DNA from: Pseudarthrobacter sp. AL07
GTDB taxonomy: Bacteria > Actinomycetota > Actinomycetes > Actinomycetales > Micrococcaceae
Direction: 5' to 3'
DNA length: 64,000 bases
Assembly (NCBI RefSeq): GCF_029960665.1
Contig: NZ_JASBRB010000012.1
Coordinates: 39,130 to 103,129 of the forward strand
Shown piece after piece: positions 1-8,008 of the stretch. A program made the position numbers and the translations under genes. Positions within the stretch are counted from its first letter, which is position 1; every line of letters begins with the position of its first letter. The notes below the pieces were generated by a model. It made no database searches, was not told the DNA's origin, and saw only the letters and a program-made list of their open reading frames with translations.

Positions 1-981
1 CTTGAATTCGAGCTCGTCGAACAGCGTTTCCAGGGCGGCCTCGTCCGGCCGCGGTTCCGCGAGGTCGTCCAGCGTGAGCGGGAGGTCAAGGTCTGTATGG
101 AGCCTGTTCAGCCGGCGGTTGCGCTTGACGTCCTCGACGTTGGCACGCAGGGAGTCCCCTACTTTTCCACCGATTGCATCCAGGTGCTCAAGAACGCCCT
201 CGAGACCGCCGTATAGATTGATCCACTTTGCCGCGGTCTTGGGACCGACGCCGGGAACACCGGGGAGGTTGTCCGCGGTCTCCCCCACCAACGCGGCAAG
301 GTCCGAATACTGGGCGGGTGTCACAAAATACTTCTCCTGGATGGCGGCCGCGTCCATCCGGGGGATGTCGCTGACGCCCTTCCTCGGGTAGAGCACAAAA
401 ACGTTGTCCGTGATCAGCTGGAAGGCGTCGCGGTCGCCCGAGACGAGCAGTACTTCAAAGCCTGCCTTTTCCCCCATGGCGGCGAGGGTTGCCAGGATGT
501 CATCAGCTTCGTAGCCGGGCAGTTTGATGGTCTTGATGCCCCAGGCGCCCATGACCTGGTCGATGAGGTCGATCTGGCCGCTCATCTCACGGGGAGTCTC
601 GTTGCGTCCACCCTTGTACTCGCTGTACTCCGCTTTGCGGTGGGTGGTGTCATCCGAGACGTCGAAGGCGACGCAGATGTGGGTGGGCTTCTGTTCCTTG
701 ATCAGGTTGATGAGCATGGAGGTGAAACCGTGGATGGCATTGGTGTGCTGTCCGTTGGCGGTGGAGAATTTGTCCGCCGGAAGGGCGAAGAAGGCGCGGA
801 AAGCCATCGAATGGCCGTCAAGCACCAGAAGCCGCGGCTGGCCGGTGCTGGGAACCACTGGGGCTTCCGTAGCGGAGACCCGGCCTCCGACCGGCAGGAC
901 GTTGATGTCCTGTAAGGCATCTGCAGCGTCAAGCGCAGTAATTTCGGTCGGGAAGGGGGCCGGTTTGGTAGTTTCACTCAC
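1..981 (-). CDS. polA: DNA polymerase I, N-terminal part (5'-3' exonuclease domain)
   Basis: This is the first ~327 residues of DNA polymerase I; the rest lies beyond the window edge. The visible part is the 5'-3' exonuclease (FEN-like) domain that removes RNA primers and nicked strands in replication and repair. Family marks are LLVLDGHSMAFRAFFALP near the N-terminus, the acidic stretch GYEADDILA, VSGDRDAFQL, and the helix-hairpin-helix DNLPGVPGVGPKTAAKW. GTG at 981 is chosen as start; an in-frame ATG at 1002 would overlap the divergent thioesterase start. Only ~20 bp separates the two genes, so promoters must sit inside neighbouring coding sequence or the mRNAs are nearly leaderless. Confidence 0.95.
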   Translation of the reverse strand, partial: MSETTKPAPFPTEITALDAADALQDINVLPVGGRVSATEAPVVPSTGQPRLLVLDGHSMAFRAFFALPADKFSTANGQHTNAIHGFTSMLINLIKEQKPTHICVAFDVSDDTTHRKAEYSEYKGGRNETPREMSGQIDLIDQVMGAWGIKTIKLPGYEADDILATLAAMGEKAGFEVLLVSGDRDAFQLITDNVFVLYPRKGVSDIPRMDAAAIQEKYFVTPAQYSDLAALVGETADNLPGVPGVGPKTAAKWINLYGGLEGVLEHLDAIGGKVGDSLRANVEDVKRNRRLNRLHTDLDLPLTLDDLAEPRPDEAALETLFDELEFK

Positions 982-1000
982 AGGTGCCAGCCTAGTTGCC

Positions 1001-1474
1001 ATGATGGACAATTTCACGCCCGGTCCCTTCACTGAGGAATTGGTCACAGCAGGCATCCCGACGGACCTCCACGACTGGCTCGGCCACATGGGCATCGGCG
1101 CGCTGGTCGTGAAGATGGGGATCCACTTCCTGGAGATGCGCCCGGCACGGACGGTGGCCACCATGCCGGTGGAAGGGAACACCCAGGTGGCGGGCATCCT
1201 GCACGGCGGCGCCCATGTGGTGCTGGCCGAGACGCTGGGATCTTTCGCTGCCGGGATGCACGCTGGCCCGGGCAGGCACGCCTTGGGCATTGAAGTCAGC
1301 GCGACACACCACCGTGCGATCGCCGCGGGCACCGTAACAGGCACCTGCACGGCAATCCACCTGGGCCGGACCCTGACAACGCATGAAATTGTGATGACCG
1401 ACGAAAAAGGCCGCCGCCTCTCCACGGCACGCATCACCAACATGCTGCGGGACAACGAGCCGGCGGAGGCCTGA
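1001..1474 (+). CDS. Hotdog-fold thioesterase (PaaI family)
   Basis: This 157-residue single-domain hotdog protein probably hydrolyses acyl- or aryl-CoA thioesters in the cytoplasm. The core motif HGGAHVVLAETLGS matches the PaaI/YdiI signature, in which the Gly-rich turn binds CoA and the acidic residue on the central helix is catalytic. The C-terminal strand GRRLSTARITNML is typical of the family. ATG at 1001 or 1004 can serve as start. It is divergent from polA and convergent with the reductase gene at 1496-2053. Substrate cannot be told from sequence; a role in aromatic-acid or menaquinone-type CoA ester turnover is possible but unproved. Confidence 0.85.
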   Translation: MMDNFTPGPFTEELVTAGIPTDLHDWLGHMGIGALVVKMGIHFLEMRPARTVATMPVEGNTQVAGILHGGAHVVLAETLGSFAAGMHAGPGRHALGIEVSATHHRAIAAGTVTGTCTAIHLGRTLTTHEIVMTDEKGRRLSTARITNMLRDNEPAEA

Positions 1475-1494
1475 CAGCTTGAGGCAGTCAGGCC
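1468..1494. terminator. Hairpin between convergent thioesterase and reductase genes
   Basis: GGCCTGAC (1468-1475) pairs with GTCAGGCC (1487-1494) across an 11-nt loop. It covers the stop codon of the thioesterase gene and ends 2 nt before the stop of the reductase gene, so it can act in both directions. There is no T-tract, as is common in actinobacteria. Confidence 0.5.
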
Positions 1495-1495
1495 G

Positions 1496-2053
1496 CTAGC
1501 GGGTCGGATCCGGGGCTGTGAGGGTGTAACGCAACTCCACGATCCCCCGCCCCATGGTGCGGGACGCCGTCAACTCCAGCGGCGTCGTCGGGCCTTTCAA
1601 AGGGAGCAGCCGCTTCCCCTCGCCCAGGACGACCGGGATGACCGACAGGATGAGTTCGTCCAGCAGCCCGGCATCGGCGAATTGCGCAGCGAGGTTGCCG
1701 CCGCCCACCACCCATACGTTCTTCTCACCGGCGTGATCCTTGAAGTCCTGGATGAACTCCTCGACGGGACCGCGGATGAAAGTTATGTCCGTGCCGGCCG
1801 GGGCCACGTGTTCGTGCCGGGTAAACACATAGCAGGGTATGGAAGGGTACGGCCAGTTTCCGGGTTCGTGCTCCATCAGCCAGGCGAATGTCTCGCCGCC
1901 CATAACAATGCAGCCGACGGCGGCCATGAAGTTTTCGTAGCTTTCCTTGCCGCCCTCGAAGCCGTCGAATTCGAGGAGCCAGGCCAGGTCATCCTTCGGG
2001 GTGGCAATGAAGCCGTCGATGGAGGCCGCGACGAAATACTGGATCCTGCACAT
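1496..2053 (-). CDS. DHFR-family / RibD C-terminal domain reductase
   Basis: The protein has 185 residues and starts CRIQYFVAASIDGFIATPKD, the typical opening of stand-alone RibD_C (dihydrofolate-reductase-like) proteins. VVGGGNLAAQFADAGLLDEL is the conserved NADPH-binding turn and helix near residue 120, and the C-terminal strand LRYTLTAP completes the fold. Such proteins are soluble NADPH-dependent reductases of mostly unknown substrate; relatives act on pteridines or riboflavin intermediates. There is no deaminase domain, so it is not a full RibD. It appears monocistronic and converges on the thioesterase gene. Confidence 0.85.
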   Translation of the reverse strand: MCRIQYFVAASIDGFIATPKDDLAWLLEFDGFEGGKESYENFMAAVGCIVMGGETFAWLMEHEPGNWPYPSIPCYVFTRHEHVAPAGTDITFIRGPVEEFIQDFKDHAGEKNVWVVGGGNLAAQFADAGLLDELILSVIPVVLGEGKRLLPLKGPTTPLELTASRTMGRGIVELRYTLTAPDPTR

Positions 2054-2090
2054 GGAACCAGAGTAGCGCTGCGGTGGACGGGCTGAAGGG

Positions 2091-2312
2091 CTACTTGCTG
2101 AAGTAAGGAATTATCAGGTAGAGCCCGAACAGCACAGCCAGGCCGCAGAGGCCAAAGCAGAGGTAGGCGAAGTAGCGCTTGGCGCGGGGTGAGGCCTGCT
2201 CAGCGTCGCCGGCGATGGCCGTCAGCCGCACGCCCAGCGAATACAGGACCACCACCGTTACTGCGGACACCAGGGTGGTGCCGGCCACGGTCAAGAGTTC
2301 CAACCACTTCAT
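2091..2312 (-). CDS. Small membrane protein coupled to phosphate transporter
   Basis: This 73-residue protein has two predicted membrane helices (about residues 7-27 and 49-70) separated by a short charged loop. Its ATG overlaps the stop codon of the pit gene (ATGA at 2312-2309), so it is very probably translated by coupling and made in step with the transporter. I do not recognise a named domain. Small two-helix proteins directly after pit are seen in other actinobacteria, where an accessory or stabilising role is plausible. No other evidence for function is visible. Confidence 0.75.
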   Translation of the reverse strand: MKWLELLTVAGTTLVSAVTVVVLYSLGVRLTAIAGDAEQASPRAKRYFAYLCFGLCGLAVLFGLYLIIPYFSK

Positions 2313-3553
2313 AGCTGCGCGTCCTTCTGCTGGTCTGCCATGGCGGCGTCCTTCTGCCGGCTCGGCTTGGCACGGGCCCGGGCGAGGGCTTTCTTCTTGG
2401 CGAAGCGGACGGCCTGGCCCGCTTCTTCGACTTCCACGGCATTGTGGTGGCCCACCGACGACTTGCGGGAGTAGACGAACATAAACAGCACCGCCGCGGT
2501 GCCGGCGACGGCGGCAATCGCCACACCCACCACGCCCGTCTTCACGAGCAGCGCGGTCAGCGCGCCCACAATACCGGCAGCAGGAAGCGTAAACAGCCAG
2601 CCCAGGGCGATCTTGCCCACCATGTTCCAGCGCACCGTGGTGCCTTTGCGGCCCATGCCGGACCCGATCACGGAGCCGGATGCCACCTGCGTGGTGGAGA
2701 GGGCGAAGCCCAGGTGGGAGGAAGCCAGAATGGCTGAAGCGGTGCTGGTCTCGGCCGCGAAGCCCTGGGCGGGCTTGACCTCGGTGAGTCCGGAGCCCAT
2801 GGTCCGGATGATGCGCCAGCCGCCTGCGTAGGTGCCAACAGCGATGGCCAATGCGCACGCCGTGATGACCCAGAGCTGCGGGCCCGAGCCCGGGGCCTGG
2901 GTGCCGGCGGAAATCAGCACCAGCGTGATAATGCCCATGGTCTTCTGGGCGTCGTTGGTTCCGTGGGCCAGCGCCACGAGGCTGGAGGTGAAGATCTGGC
3001 CGGTGCGGAACCCGCCGCGCTTCTGCGTCAGTTTGCTGCCGGTGTCAGGATCGTGCCGGGATGTCAGCGCATAGGCGAGCCGCGTGCAGAGGTACGCCAC
3101 AAGGCCGGCAATGAGCGGGGCGAAGACAGCGGGGAGGATGACCTTTTGGAGCAAGGTTTCCAGGTTCACGGAATTAAAACCGATGCCGGCGATGGCCGCG
3201 CCGATCAGCCCGCCGAACAACGCATGGGATGAGCTGGACGGCACGCCTTTGAGCCAGGTGATCATGTTCCAGAGGATGGCACCCATAAGCCCGGCGAAAA
3301 TTATGTCCGGGGTGATCTGGACACCGTCGGAGCCTTCCCGGATGATGCCGCCGGAGACTGTTTTGGCCACTTCCGTTGAAAGGAAGGCACCAACCAGGTT
3401 CAGGATTGCGGCGAGGGTCACTGCCGTCTTCGGTTTAATGGCACCGGTGGCGATGGGCGTAGCCATCGCATTGGCGGTGTCGTGGAAGCCGTTAGTGAAG
3501 TCAAAAAATAGTGCCAGTCCGATGACCAGCGCCACCATAAAGGTGATGTCCAC
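2309..3553 (-). CDS. pit: Inorganic phosphate transporter, PiT family
   Basis: This 414-residue polytopic membrane protein is a low-affinity, cation-coupled phosphate (or metal-phosphate) importer. Both PiT signatures are present: DFTNGFHDTANAMATPIATG near the N-terminus and LAHGTNDAQKTMGI at mid-protein, flanked by about ten hydrophobic helices. A cytoplasmic Lys/Arg-rich tail of about 40 residues follows the last helix. A GTTCAC-type direct repeat lies about 67-84 nt upstream (3620-3637), suggesting PhoP or MtrA control. A small membrane protein follows by stop-start overlap. Confidence 0.93.
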   Translation of the reverse strand: MDITFMVALVIGLALFFDFTNGFHDTANAMATPIATGAIKPKTAVTLAAILNLVGAFLSTEVAKTVSGGIIREGSDGVQITPDIIFAGLMGAILWNMITWLKGVPSSSSHALFGGLIGAAIAGIGFNSVNLETLLQKVILPAVFAPLIAGLVAYLCTRLAYALTSRHDPDTGSKLTQKRGGFRTGQIFTSSLVALAHGTNDAQKTMGIITLVLISAGTQAPGSGPQLWVITACALAIAVGTYAGGWRIIRTMGSGLTEVKPAQGFAAETSTASAILASSHLGFALSTTQVASGSVIGSGMGRKGTTVRWNMVGKIALGWLFTLPAAGIVGALTALLVKTGVVGVAIAAVAGTAAVLFMFVYSRKSSVGHHNAVEVEEAGQAVRFAKKKALARARAKPSRQKDAAMADQQKDAQL

Positions 3554-3619
3554 CTGTTGCCCAATCTGCAGAGACGACGTTCAGCAGTTCCGTTGCCCCC
3601 GTCTGCCCTGCACAGCGTA

Positions 3620-3637
3620 ATTCACCTTTAGTTCACG
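3620..3637 (+). promoter_or_regulatory. PHO-box / MtrA-like direct repeat upstream of pit
   Basis: ATTCACC (3620-3626) and GTTCACG (3631-3637) form a direct repeat with an 11-bp period. Actinobacterial PhoP boxes and MtrA sites are both built of GTTCAC(C) repeats with this period. The repeat is on the strand opposite to pit, which is common for such boxes. Which regulator binds cannot be decided here. Confidence 0.5.
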
Positions 3638-3701
3638 TGGAATGACCTGCGGTGTTAACAGAGCCGGGTTGAAACCTTATCGATCGTACGCGCCCCTGGC
3701 A

Positions 3702-3935
3702 TCAGGTCAAAAACAGCTGCTTGGTGGCAAACGCGCTGACTGCGGCCAGTTCAGCTGGAGAAATTCCCCGGCGGGGATCGGGCGACACCGTCAGGATCCG
3801 CGGGCCCAGGAAAGCGGCCCAGCCCATTGCTTGCTCTTCATACCGGAGTTGGTCGTCGATCCACACGATGCCATCCGGGTCGCTGGCCGCCAGGTCCTCT
3901 TGGAGGGCGGCCAGCTTCCACCACCCCTCCCCCGT
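3702..3935 (-). pseudogene. C-terminal remnant of a HAD-like domain protein
   Basis: The minus strand reads WWKLAALQEDLAASDPDG, then IVWIDDQL, then RILTVSPDPRRGISPAEL and ends in a TGA at 3702. This matches the C-terminal third of HAD-like proteins, in which the WIDD and SPDP..G segments are conserved. Upstream of about 3935 the frame continues without recognisable family sequence and no start or N-terminal catalytic DxD motif is present, so the gene is truncated. It lies in a ~700-bp stretch between pit and the 97-residue gene that holds only gene scraps. Confidence 0.5.
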
Positions 3936-4019
3936 TCCGCAGCCCTCCGCCGTTAAGCAGGGCCAGCAGCTGCCGCCCAGACCGATGGCAGGGCACTTGC
4001 ATGACTTAGGGAGTTCCTG

Positions 4020-4200
4020 TTACCACACCGGAGTGCCTTCGGGCCGGTATATGACAGCTTTTCCGTCGTCTTGAACGATGAGCCGGGTTCCGGGGTTGTT
4101 ATCTGTCTTGCTGTCCCACACGTAGTCCTCGTCCCTGGACGTAGAGCACGAGGTTCCCGTCCGCCTGGTACATCAACCCGTAGAAGCCTCTAGCGGCCCG
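4020..4200 (-). pseudogene. Frameshifted fragment of a bulb-type (B-type) lectin domain
   Basis: Two minus-strand frames join into a mannose-binding bulb-lectin repeat. The first reads FYGLMYQADGNLVLYVQG, containing the QxDxNxVxY sugar-binding signature. After a one-base shift near 4138 the second reads YVWDSKTDNNPG, LIVQDDGKAVIY and ends PEGTPVW-stop at 4020. The second repeat keeps QxDxKxVxY. No start, signal peptide or partner domain remains, so this is a decayed tail of a secreted lectin-domain protein. Confidence 0.6.
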
Positions 4201-4276
4201 GGCTGTGGGGGTGAAAAGCCGTTTCGGGCTGCATTGTCATGACTACTGCTTGATTTGGTCGTCATCGATAAGCAAA

Positions 4277-4570
4277 TTAGGAGTGCGGCCAGGCTCTGGG
4301 TTCGGTAGCGATCCCGGTACCGTCCCTCGGTGCACGGTCCAGTCCCCTTATCAGGATCAGATGTTCCCGGAGCACGGCGACGTGGTCATCCGGGTGGGCA
4401 GCGAGAAGGCTGTGCAGAGTGGCCTCGACAGATGCGGCTTCCGGGTCGGTCAGAAGCGCTTGAATGATGCCACGGGCCTGGTCTTGCAGCGACATGACTG
4501 TGTCGTTTTCTGGTCCTCCGGCGCGGGGTGCCGTAGCGTGCACGGGAATTTGGGGATTGTCAAAGTTCAT
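4277..4570 (-). CDS. Hypothetical protein, 97 residues
   Basis: Starting at ATG 4570 after an AAGGAAAGGA ribosome site, this gene encodes a 97-residue soluble protein rich in Ala, Pro and Leu. It has two amphipathic helical stretches (about residues 27-57 and 63-76) and a Pro-rich, low-complexity N-terminus. No known domain is recognised. It lies 74 bp downstream of the dedA gene on the same strand and may be the last gene of that operon. It could be a small regulatory or helical-bundle protein, but nothing supports a function. Confidence 0.45.
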   Translation of the reverse strand: MNFDNPQIPVHATAPRAGGPENDTVMSLQDQARGIIQALLTDPEAASVEATLHSLLAAHPDDHVAVLREHLILIRGLDRAPRDGTGIATEPRAWPHS

Positions 4571-4644
4571 CGGCTCGTCCTTTCCTTGGGAACGTTCTCT
4601 CTGGGGACCTGCCGGCAACGCCCTGGTCCGTTGCACCCTTTCAT

Positions 4645-5376
4645 TTATGGGACCGTGCATGTGTGTGCGGGCCGCATCGGCGGCTGCGGGTCCTCGGGAT
4701 GATTGGTTTCCAAGGACACCGGCTGGCTGGGAGTTTCGCTTTGGAATGGCGGCGCAGCGGGGCCCTGACTGGTTCGGGCTTTGATCCTTTTTCGGACGTA
4801 CCAGGCTGCCGCCGCGGCCGTGAGGACGGCCAGTAGTGCGATGGTTACTGTGGGTCCGAAGGTTTTGGCGGCCGTGAGGTAGGCGTTTCCGGCGAAGTAT
4901 CCGGCGAGGACTACCGCGGCCCCCCAGATGGTGCCTCCGGCGATGTTGAAGGCCAGAAATCGGCGGTAGGGCATGTGGGATAGCCCGGCGAGGGCGGGCA
5001 TGACGGCGCGGAAGAACGCGGTGAACCGGCCTAGGAACACGGCCGATCCTCCCTTGCGGGCGAGCAGGTCCCGTGCCCGGTCCAGTTGCGGCCGGCGTTT
5101 TTGGAGCAGGGGGATCTGCAGGATCCGGGACCCGAAGTGGCGGCCGATCTGGTATCCGACGGTGTCTCCGATGATGGCTGCGGCGACGACGAGAAGCAGG
5201 ATTAGCCAGAGTTGGAGATGGTGCTGGCTGGCCAGGACCCCGCCGAGGACGGCTGCGGTTTCGCCGGGCAGGATGAATCCGATGAACAGGGCGTCTTCGG
5301 CGAAGACCAGGGCAGTAATGATCAGGTAGGCGGGCAGGGGCCCGGCGTTGCGGATGGCATCGATGATCCAGGTCAT
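4645..5376 (-). CDS. dedA: DedA/VTT-family membrane protein
   Basis: This 243-residue integral membrane protein belongs to the DedA (SNARE-associated/VTT) family, whose members recycle undecaprenyl phosphate or other polar lipids across the membrane and support envelope and antimicrobial-peptide tolerance. Conserved features are the Glu in VFAEDALFIGFILPGET, the Gly in GDTVGYQIGRHFG, and the Arg-containing re-entrant segment GRFTAFFRAVMPALAG. The C-terminal 45 residues are a Pro-rich cytoplasmic tail. Its ATG overlaps the stop of a 26-codon leader (5373-5453), and a candidate response-regulator promoter (5488-5520) lies further upstream. Confidence 0.92.
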   Translation of the reverse strand: MTWIIDAIRNAGPLPAYLIITALVFAEDALFIGFILPGETAAVLGGVLASQHHLQLWLILLLVVAAAIIGDTVGYQIGRHFGSRILQIPLLQKRRPQLDRARDLLARKGGSAVFLGRFTAFFRAVMPALAGLSHMPYRRFLAFNIAGGTIWGAAVVLAGYFAGNAYLTAAKTFGPTVTIALLAVLTAAAAAWYVRKRIKARTSQGPAAPPFQSETPSQPVSLETNHPEDPQPPMRPAHTCTVP

Positions 5377-5453
5377 GACGTGCGGTCCTGTTCTCGGGCC
5401 GCCGGACCGGTTGCTCCTCCAGCGGCCGTCTGGCTCTGGCTCGGGCTCTTCAT
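5373..5453 (-). CDS. 26-residue leader ORF overlapping the dedA start
   Basis: ATG at 5453 follows a good AGGAGA ribosome site (about 8 nt spacing) and encodes 26 residues, rich in Ser, Gln, Ala and Gly, without a hydrophobic stretch. The stop TGA overlaps the dedA ATG as ATGA. dedA has no comparable ribosome site of its own, so its translation is probably coupled to this leader. Whether the peptide itself does anything is unknown; it is too short for a domain call. Confidence 0.6.
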   Translation of the reverse strand: MKSPSQSQTAAGGATGPAAREQDRTS

Positions 5454-5487
5454 GGTGGGTCTCCTGCGGGTTCGTATCGGTACTACC

Positions 5488-5520
5488 AGCATGGATGATG
5501 ACGCCTGAGGGGATCCTGAG
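5488..5520 (-). promoter_or_regulatory. CTCAG-N6-CTCAG response-regulator-type promoter of the dedA operon
   Basis: On the minus strand CTCAG (5520-5516) and CTCAG (5509-5505) form an 11-bp-period direct repeat; each is part of a 7-bp CCTCAGG. Eleven nt after the second half-site comes CATGCT (5493-5488) as a weak -10. The leader ORF begins 35 nt downstream. Five other sites in this island have the same spacing. Confidence 0.6.
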
Positions 5521-5561
5521 GCTTGTCCCGGAACCGTCGCGTGGCCCGGCAGCAGCCCGTG

Positions 5562-6140
5562 TCAGTCTAGTTTTTCGCCGGTGCCCTTGGCTTTGGTGGC
5601 GGTGGCGGTGGCTGGTGCGAGTCCGGGCGCGGCGGCCTCAACGCTGATTTTTACTTCGTTGGTTGAGGTGCGGTAGAGGCTGTATTTGTTTTCCGTGTAG
5701 TGCCCGGGGCCGTTGCCGTTGTCGAAATACACGGTGGCGGACGTGTCCGGCGCCAGGGTCAGTCCGTCCAGCTTCTGGTAGTAGGACTCCGTTTGTCCCG
5801 TGGCTGAATCCGTCATGGTGTAGTACACCTCGATACTGCTGATCGGGGCGGGGGTGGAGTTGCTCAGGGTGAACTGGAGCCGGTCCGGAATGGCGGCGTT
5901 GGTTTGCGGGTCGGTGTTGTCTTCGGCCTTGGCTTTGCTGATGGTGAGTCCCGGGGCGGTTCCGGTGGTGGCGATGGGGTTTTTGGTGACGGGCAGCACG
6001 GTGGCCGCCGGGGCTGTTGATGAGGGCTGGGCCGATGGTGTGGGGGCCCCGAGGGTCCCCTGCCAGATCAGGATCGCGGCCAGGGCGGCGATGACGACCA
6101 GTGCCAGGGGAAGAATTTTCTGGAGGGTGAGCGTCTTCAT
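5562..6140 (-). CDS. Membrane-anchored exported protein of the ABC exporter operon
   Basis: The 192-residue product has an N-terminal hydrophobic segment (about residues 9-27) with no lipobox Cys, so it is probably a type-II anchored extracytoplasmic protein. After a Thr/Pro/Ala-rich linker (residues 30-65) comes a beta-rich domain resembling FxLyD/NEW3-like immunoglobulin folds, for example SSIEVYYTMTDSATGQTESY and ATVYFDNGNGPGHY. The gene starts 4 bp after the stop of the ABC permease gene and is the last gene of the exporter operon, so it may be the exporter's extracytoplasmic partner. No catalytic motif is visible. Confidence 0.75.
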   Translation of the reverse strand: MKTLTLQKILPLALVVIAALAAILIWQGTLGAPTPSAQPSSTAPAATVLPVTKNPIATTGTAPGLTISKAKAEDNTDPQTNAAIPDRLQFTLSNSTPAPISSIEVYYTMTDSATGQTESYYQKLDGLTLAPDTSATVYFDNGNGPGHYTENKYSLYRTSTNEVKISVEAAAPGLAPATATATKAKGTGEKLD

Positions 6141-6144
6141 TGTT

Positions 6145-7113
6145 CTAGGCCTTTCGGAGGAGTTTGTCCCGGGTGCCGGCCAGGAGTGCTGCGGTGATGG
6201 CCGCCGCGAAACCGGCGAGGAGCCAGAGGCTGTGGTTGAACGTCCCTGCCCACACAAATGCAGGGCTCTGTTGGTTGTACTGGTTTTTGATGCCGAGCCA
6301 GGCGAAGAGGGGGCGTTCATATTGTTTGGTCAGGGAGGTTTGTTCGATGAGGTCGCGGGCTGTTTCGTAGCCGGTGAAGTTGGCCATGACGGCGTGTTCG
6401 TGGGCTTTGTCGATTTGGAGGCTCGCGAAGAGGCCGCCGGGGATCTGGTTGTCCGGGTCCATGGTGTCGCCGATTTGCGGGATGATCAGGACCACCACGA
6501 GCCAGAGGACCAGGGCCAGGATCAGCCCGGTAGCCGGGGCCCGGGTGAGGGCGGCCAGGGCCAGCGCCGCGAGGGACCACAGGGTGAGGTAGATGGTGGT
6601 GTGGGCTGCGGCGATGAGCAGCCGGATGAGGTCTGTTCCCGTCAGGGGGGCGTTGCCGGCGATGAGCAAGGTCGCGGTGATGACGGCGAACAGGGCGGTG
6701 GTGACGGCGGTCCAGATGATCAGGGCGGCCAGGATTTTCCCGGCGGCGAAGCTGTGCCTGCCAAGAGGGCGGGTGAAAAGCAGTTGCAGGGTCCCGTTGT
6801 TCTTCTCCTTGGCGATCAGTCCGTAGCCGAGGATTACGGCGAAGAGGCTCCCGACGATTTCCAGGTATTCCATGCCAGCCCGGAGCATCTGTAGCGGGAA
6901 AAGGTCAGGCGGCGGCGCGGTCACGGCACCACCGCTGGCTTGAAGGGCCGCGAGATAGGTGTTGTAATCGGCAGTTTTGGTCCGGAAGTCCGCGGCCGCG
7001 ACGAGGACGGTGAGCACGACGACGACGGCCAGGAAGAGGATGAGCAGCCTTACGGAACGGTTGCGGGAGAGGTCCCGGAGTTCCTTCTGGCACAGCGTGA
7101 TGAGGCTAGTCAT
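6145..7113 (-). CDS. ABC-2 type transporter permease (second subunit)
   Basis: This 322-residue permease has an N-terminal cytoplasmic helix (TLCQKELRDLSRNRSVR) followed by a membrane helix, a ~90-residue extracytoplasmic loop, and about five C-terminal helices. This is the ABC-2/NosY-like layout. The motif IAKEKNNGTLQLLFTRPLGRHSFAAGK is the usual cytoplasmic coupling segment of this subfamily. It overlaps the upstream permease by 8 nt and likely forms a heterodimer with it and the ATPase encoded at 8005-8742. The substrate is unknown; the context suggests lipid, peptide or envelope-stress export. Confidence 0.87.
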   Translation of the reverse strand: MTSLITLCQKELRDLSRNRSVRLLILFLAVVVVLTVLVAAADFRTKTADYNTYLAALQASGGAVTAPPPDLFPLQMLRAGMEYLEIVGSLFAVILGYGLIAKEKNNGTLQLLFTRPLGRHSFAAGKILAALIIWTAVTTALFAVITATLLIAGNAPLTGTDLIRLLIAAAHTTIYLTLWSLAALALAALTRAPATGLILALVLWLVVVLIIPQIGDTMDPDNQIPGGLFASLQIDKAHEHAVMANFTGYETARDLIEQTSLTKQYERPLFAWLGIKNQYNQQSPAFVWAGTFNHSLWLLAGFAAAITAALLAGTRDKLLRKA

Positions 7114-8008
7114 GGATTTCCTTTCGCATGCTGGGCCGTCCGGTCAGGACGACCGAGCCGATCCCGGCCAAGAGGAAGGCCAGGATCACCGTGATCCCGC
7201 CGGTCATGGTGCCGGTGGCTTGGGGGTCCTGGAGCAGGATTGCGGCGACGTGTTTGAAGTGCTCCCCGAGTGACAAGGGACCGGTGAGGGCGGCGGTGAG
7301 CGCAAAGATGCCGGTCTGCGGGGCCGTGGGCGGTGTCACGGGGTTCAGCAGCGAGACGGGGTGGACCGCGGTCCCGAGCAGCGGAAACACGAAGATAATG
7401 ACGCTCCAGATCACGATGGGGATCAGCAGTGCAGAGGTGTAACTGGATGCGTGGATCCCGCTGAACATGCCCAGGGCCACGAAGAAGAGCAGGAAGAGCC
7501 ATGCCACGCTAAAAAGTGCCGTGAGTCGGAGCAGCTGATCGGGTGCGGGGATGGTTCCGGTGACGGCGCTGATGCAGGCTGCGCTGATCAGTGCCGAGGT
7601 CCCCAGGACGGCGAGGAGTCCCAGGCTGATGCCGGCCATTTTCGCGGACAGGTAGCTGGCCGGGGACAAGCGCCGGGTCAGGACCAGATCGACCGTCCGG
7701 GCACGCCGGTCCCGCATCGCGGACTGGACACCGAGCACGATGGCCAGCAGGGCCCCGATCAGGAGGATGTAAATGACGGTGTTGCGGGCATAGTAGAGCG
7801 GCGGGACATTCCCGAACGGATTGGGGGCACTCGTGAGCCCCTGCCCGGCCGCTGAGTTGTACACCTCGGTGACGGTTGCCTTCGCGGCCGAGCCGATAAA
7901 TGCCGAGGCGGCGGTCATGCCGATGAATATCATCAGGAGCAGTTGGGGCAGGCGTTCACGGCCGGCGCTGCGCAGTTCGTGGCCGACGGTGGCTACCCAG
8001 GGATTCAT
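7106..8008 (-). CDS. ABC-2 type transporter permease (first subunit)
   Basis: This 300-residue permease has the same layout as the adjacent permease: an N-terminal helix ending in a large external loop, then the coupling segment SAMRDRRARTVDLVLTRRLSPASYL, and further membrane helices. Its ATG overlaps the stop of the ATPase gene (ATGA), and its own end overlaps the next permease by 8 nt, so the three genes are one translational unit. Together they form an exporter of the NosDFY/ABC-2 class. No substrate-determining feature can be read from the sequence. Confidence 0.87.
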   Translation of the reverse strand: MNPWVATVGHELRSAGRERLPQLLLMIFIGMTAASAFIGSAAKATVTEVYNSAAGQGLTSAPNPFGNVPPLYYARNTVIYILLIGALLAIVLGVQSAMRDRRARTVDLVLTRRLSPASYLSAKMAGISLGLLAVLGTSALISAACISAVTGTIPAPDQLLRLTALFSVAWLFLLFFVALGMFSGIHASSYTSALLIPIVIWSVIIFVFPLLGTAVHPVSLLNPVTPPTAPQTGIFALTAALTGPLSLGEHFKHVAAILLQDPQATGTMTGGITVILAFLLAGIGSVVLTGRPSMRKEIHD

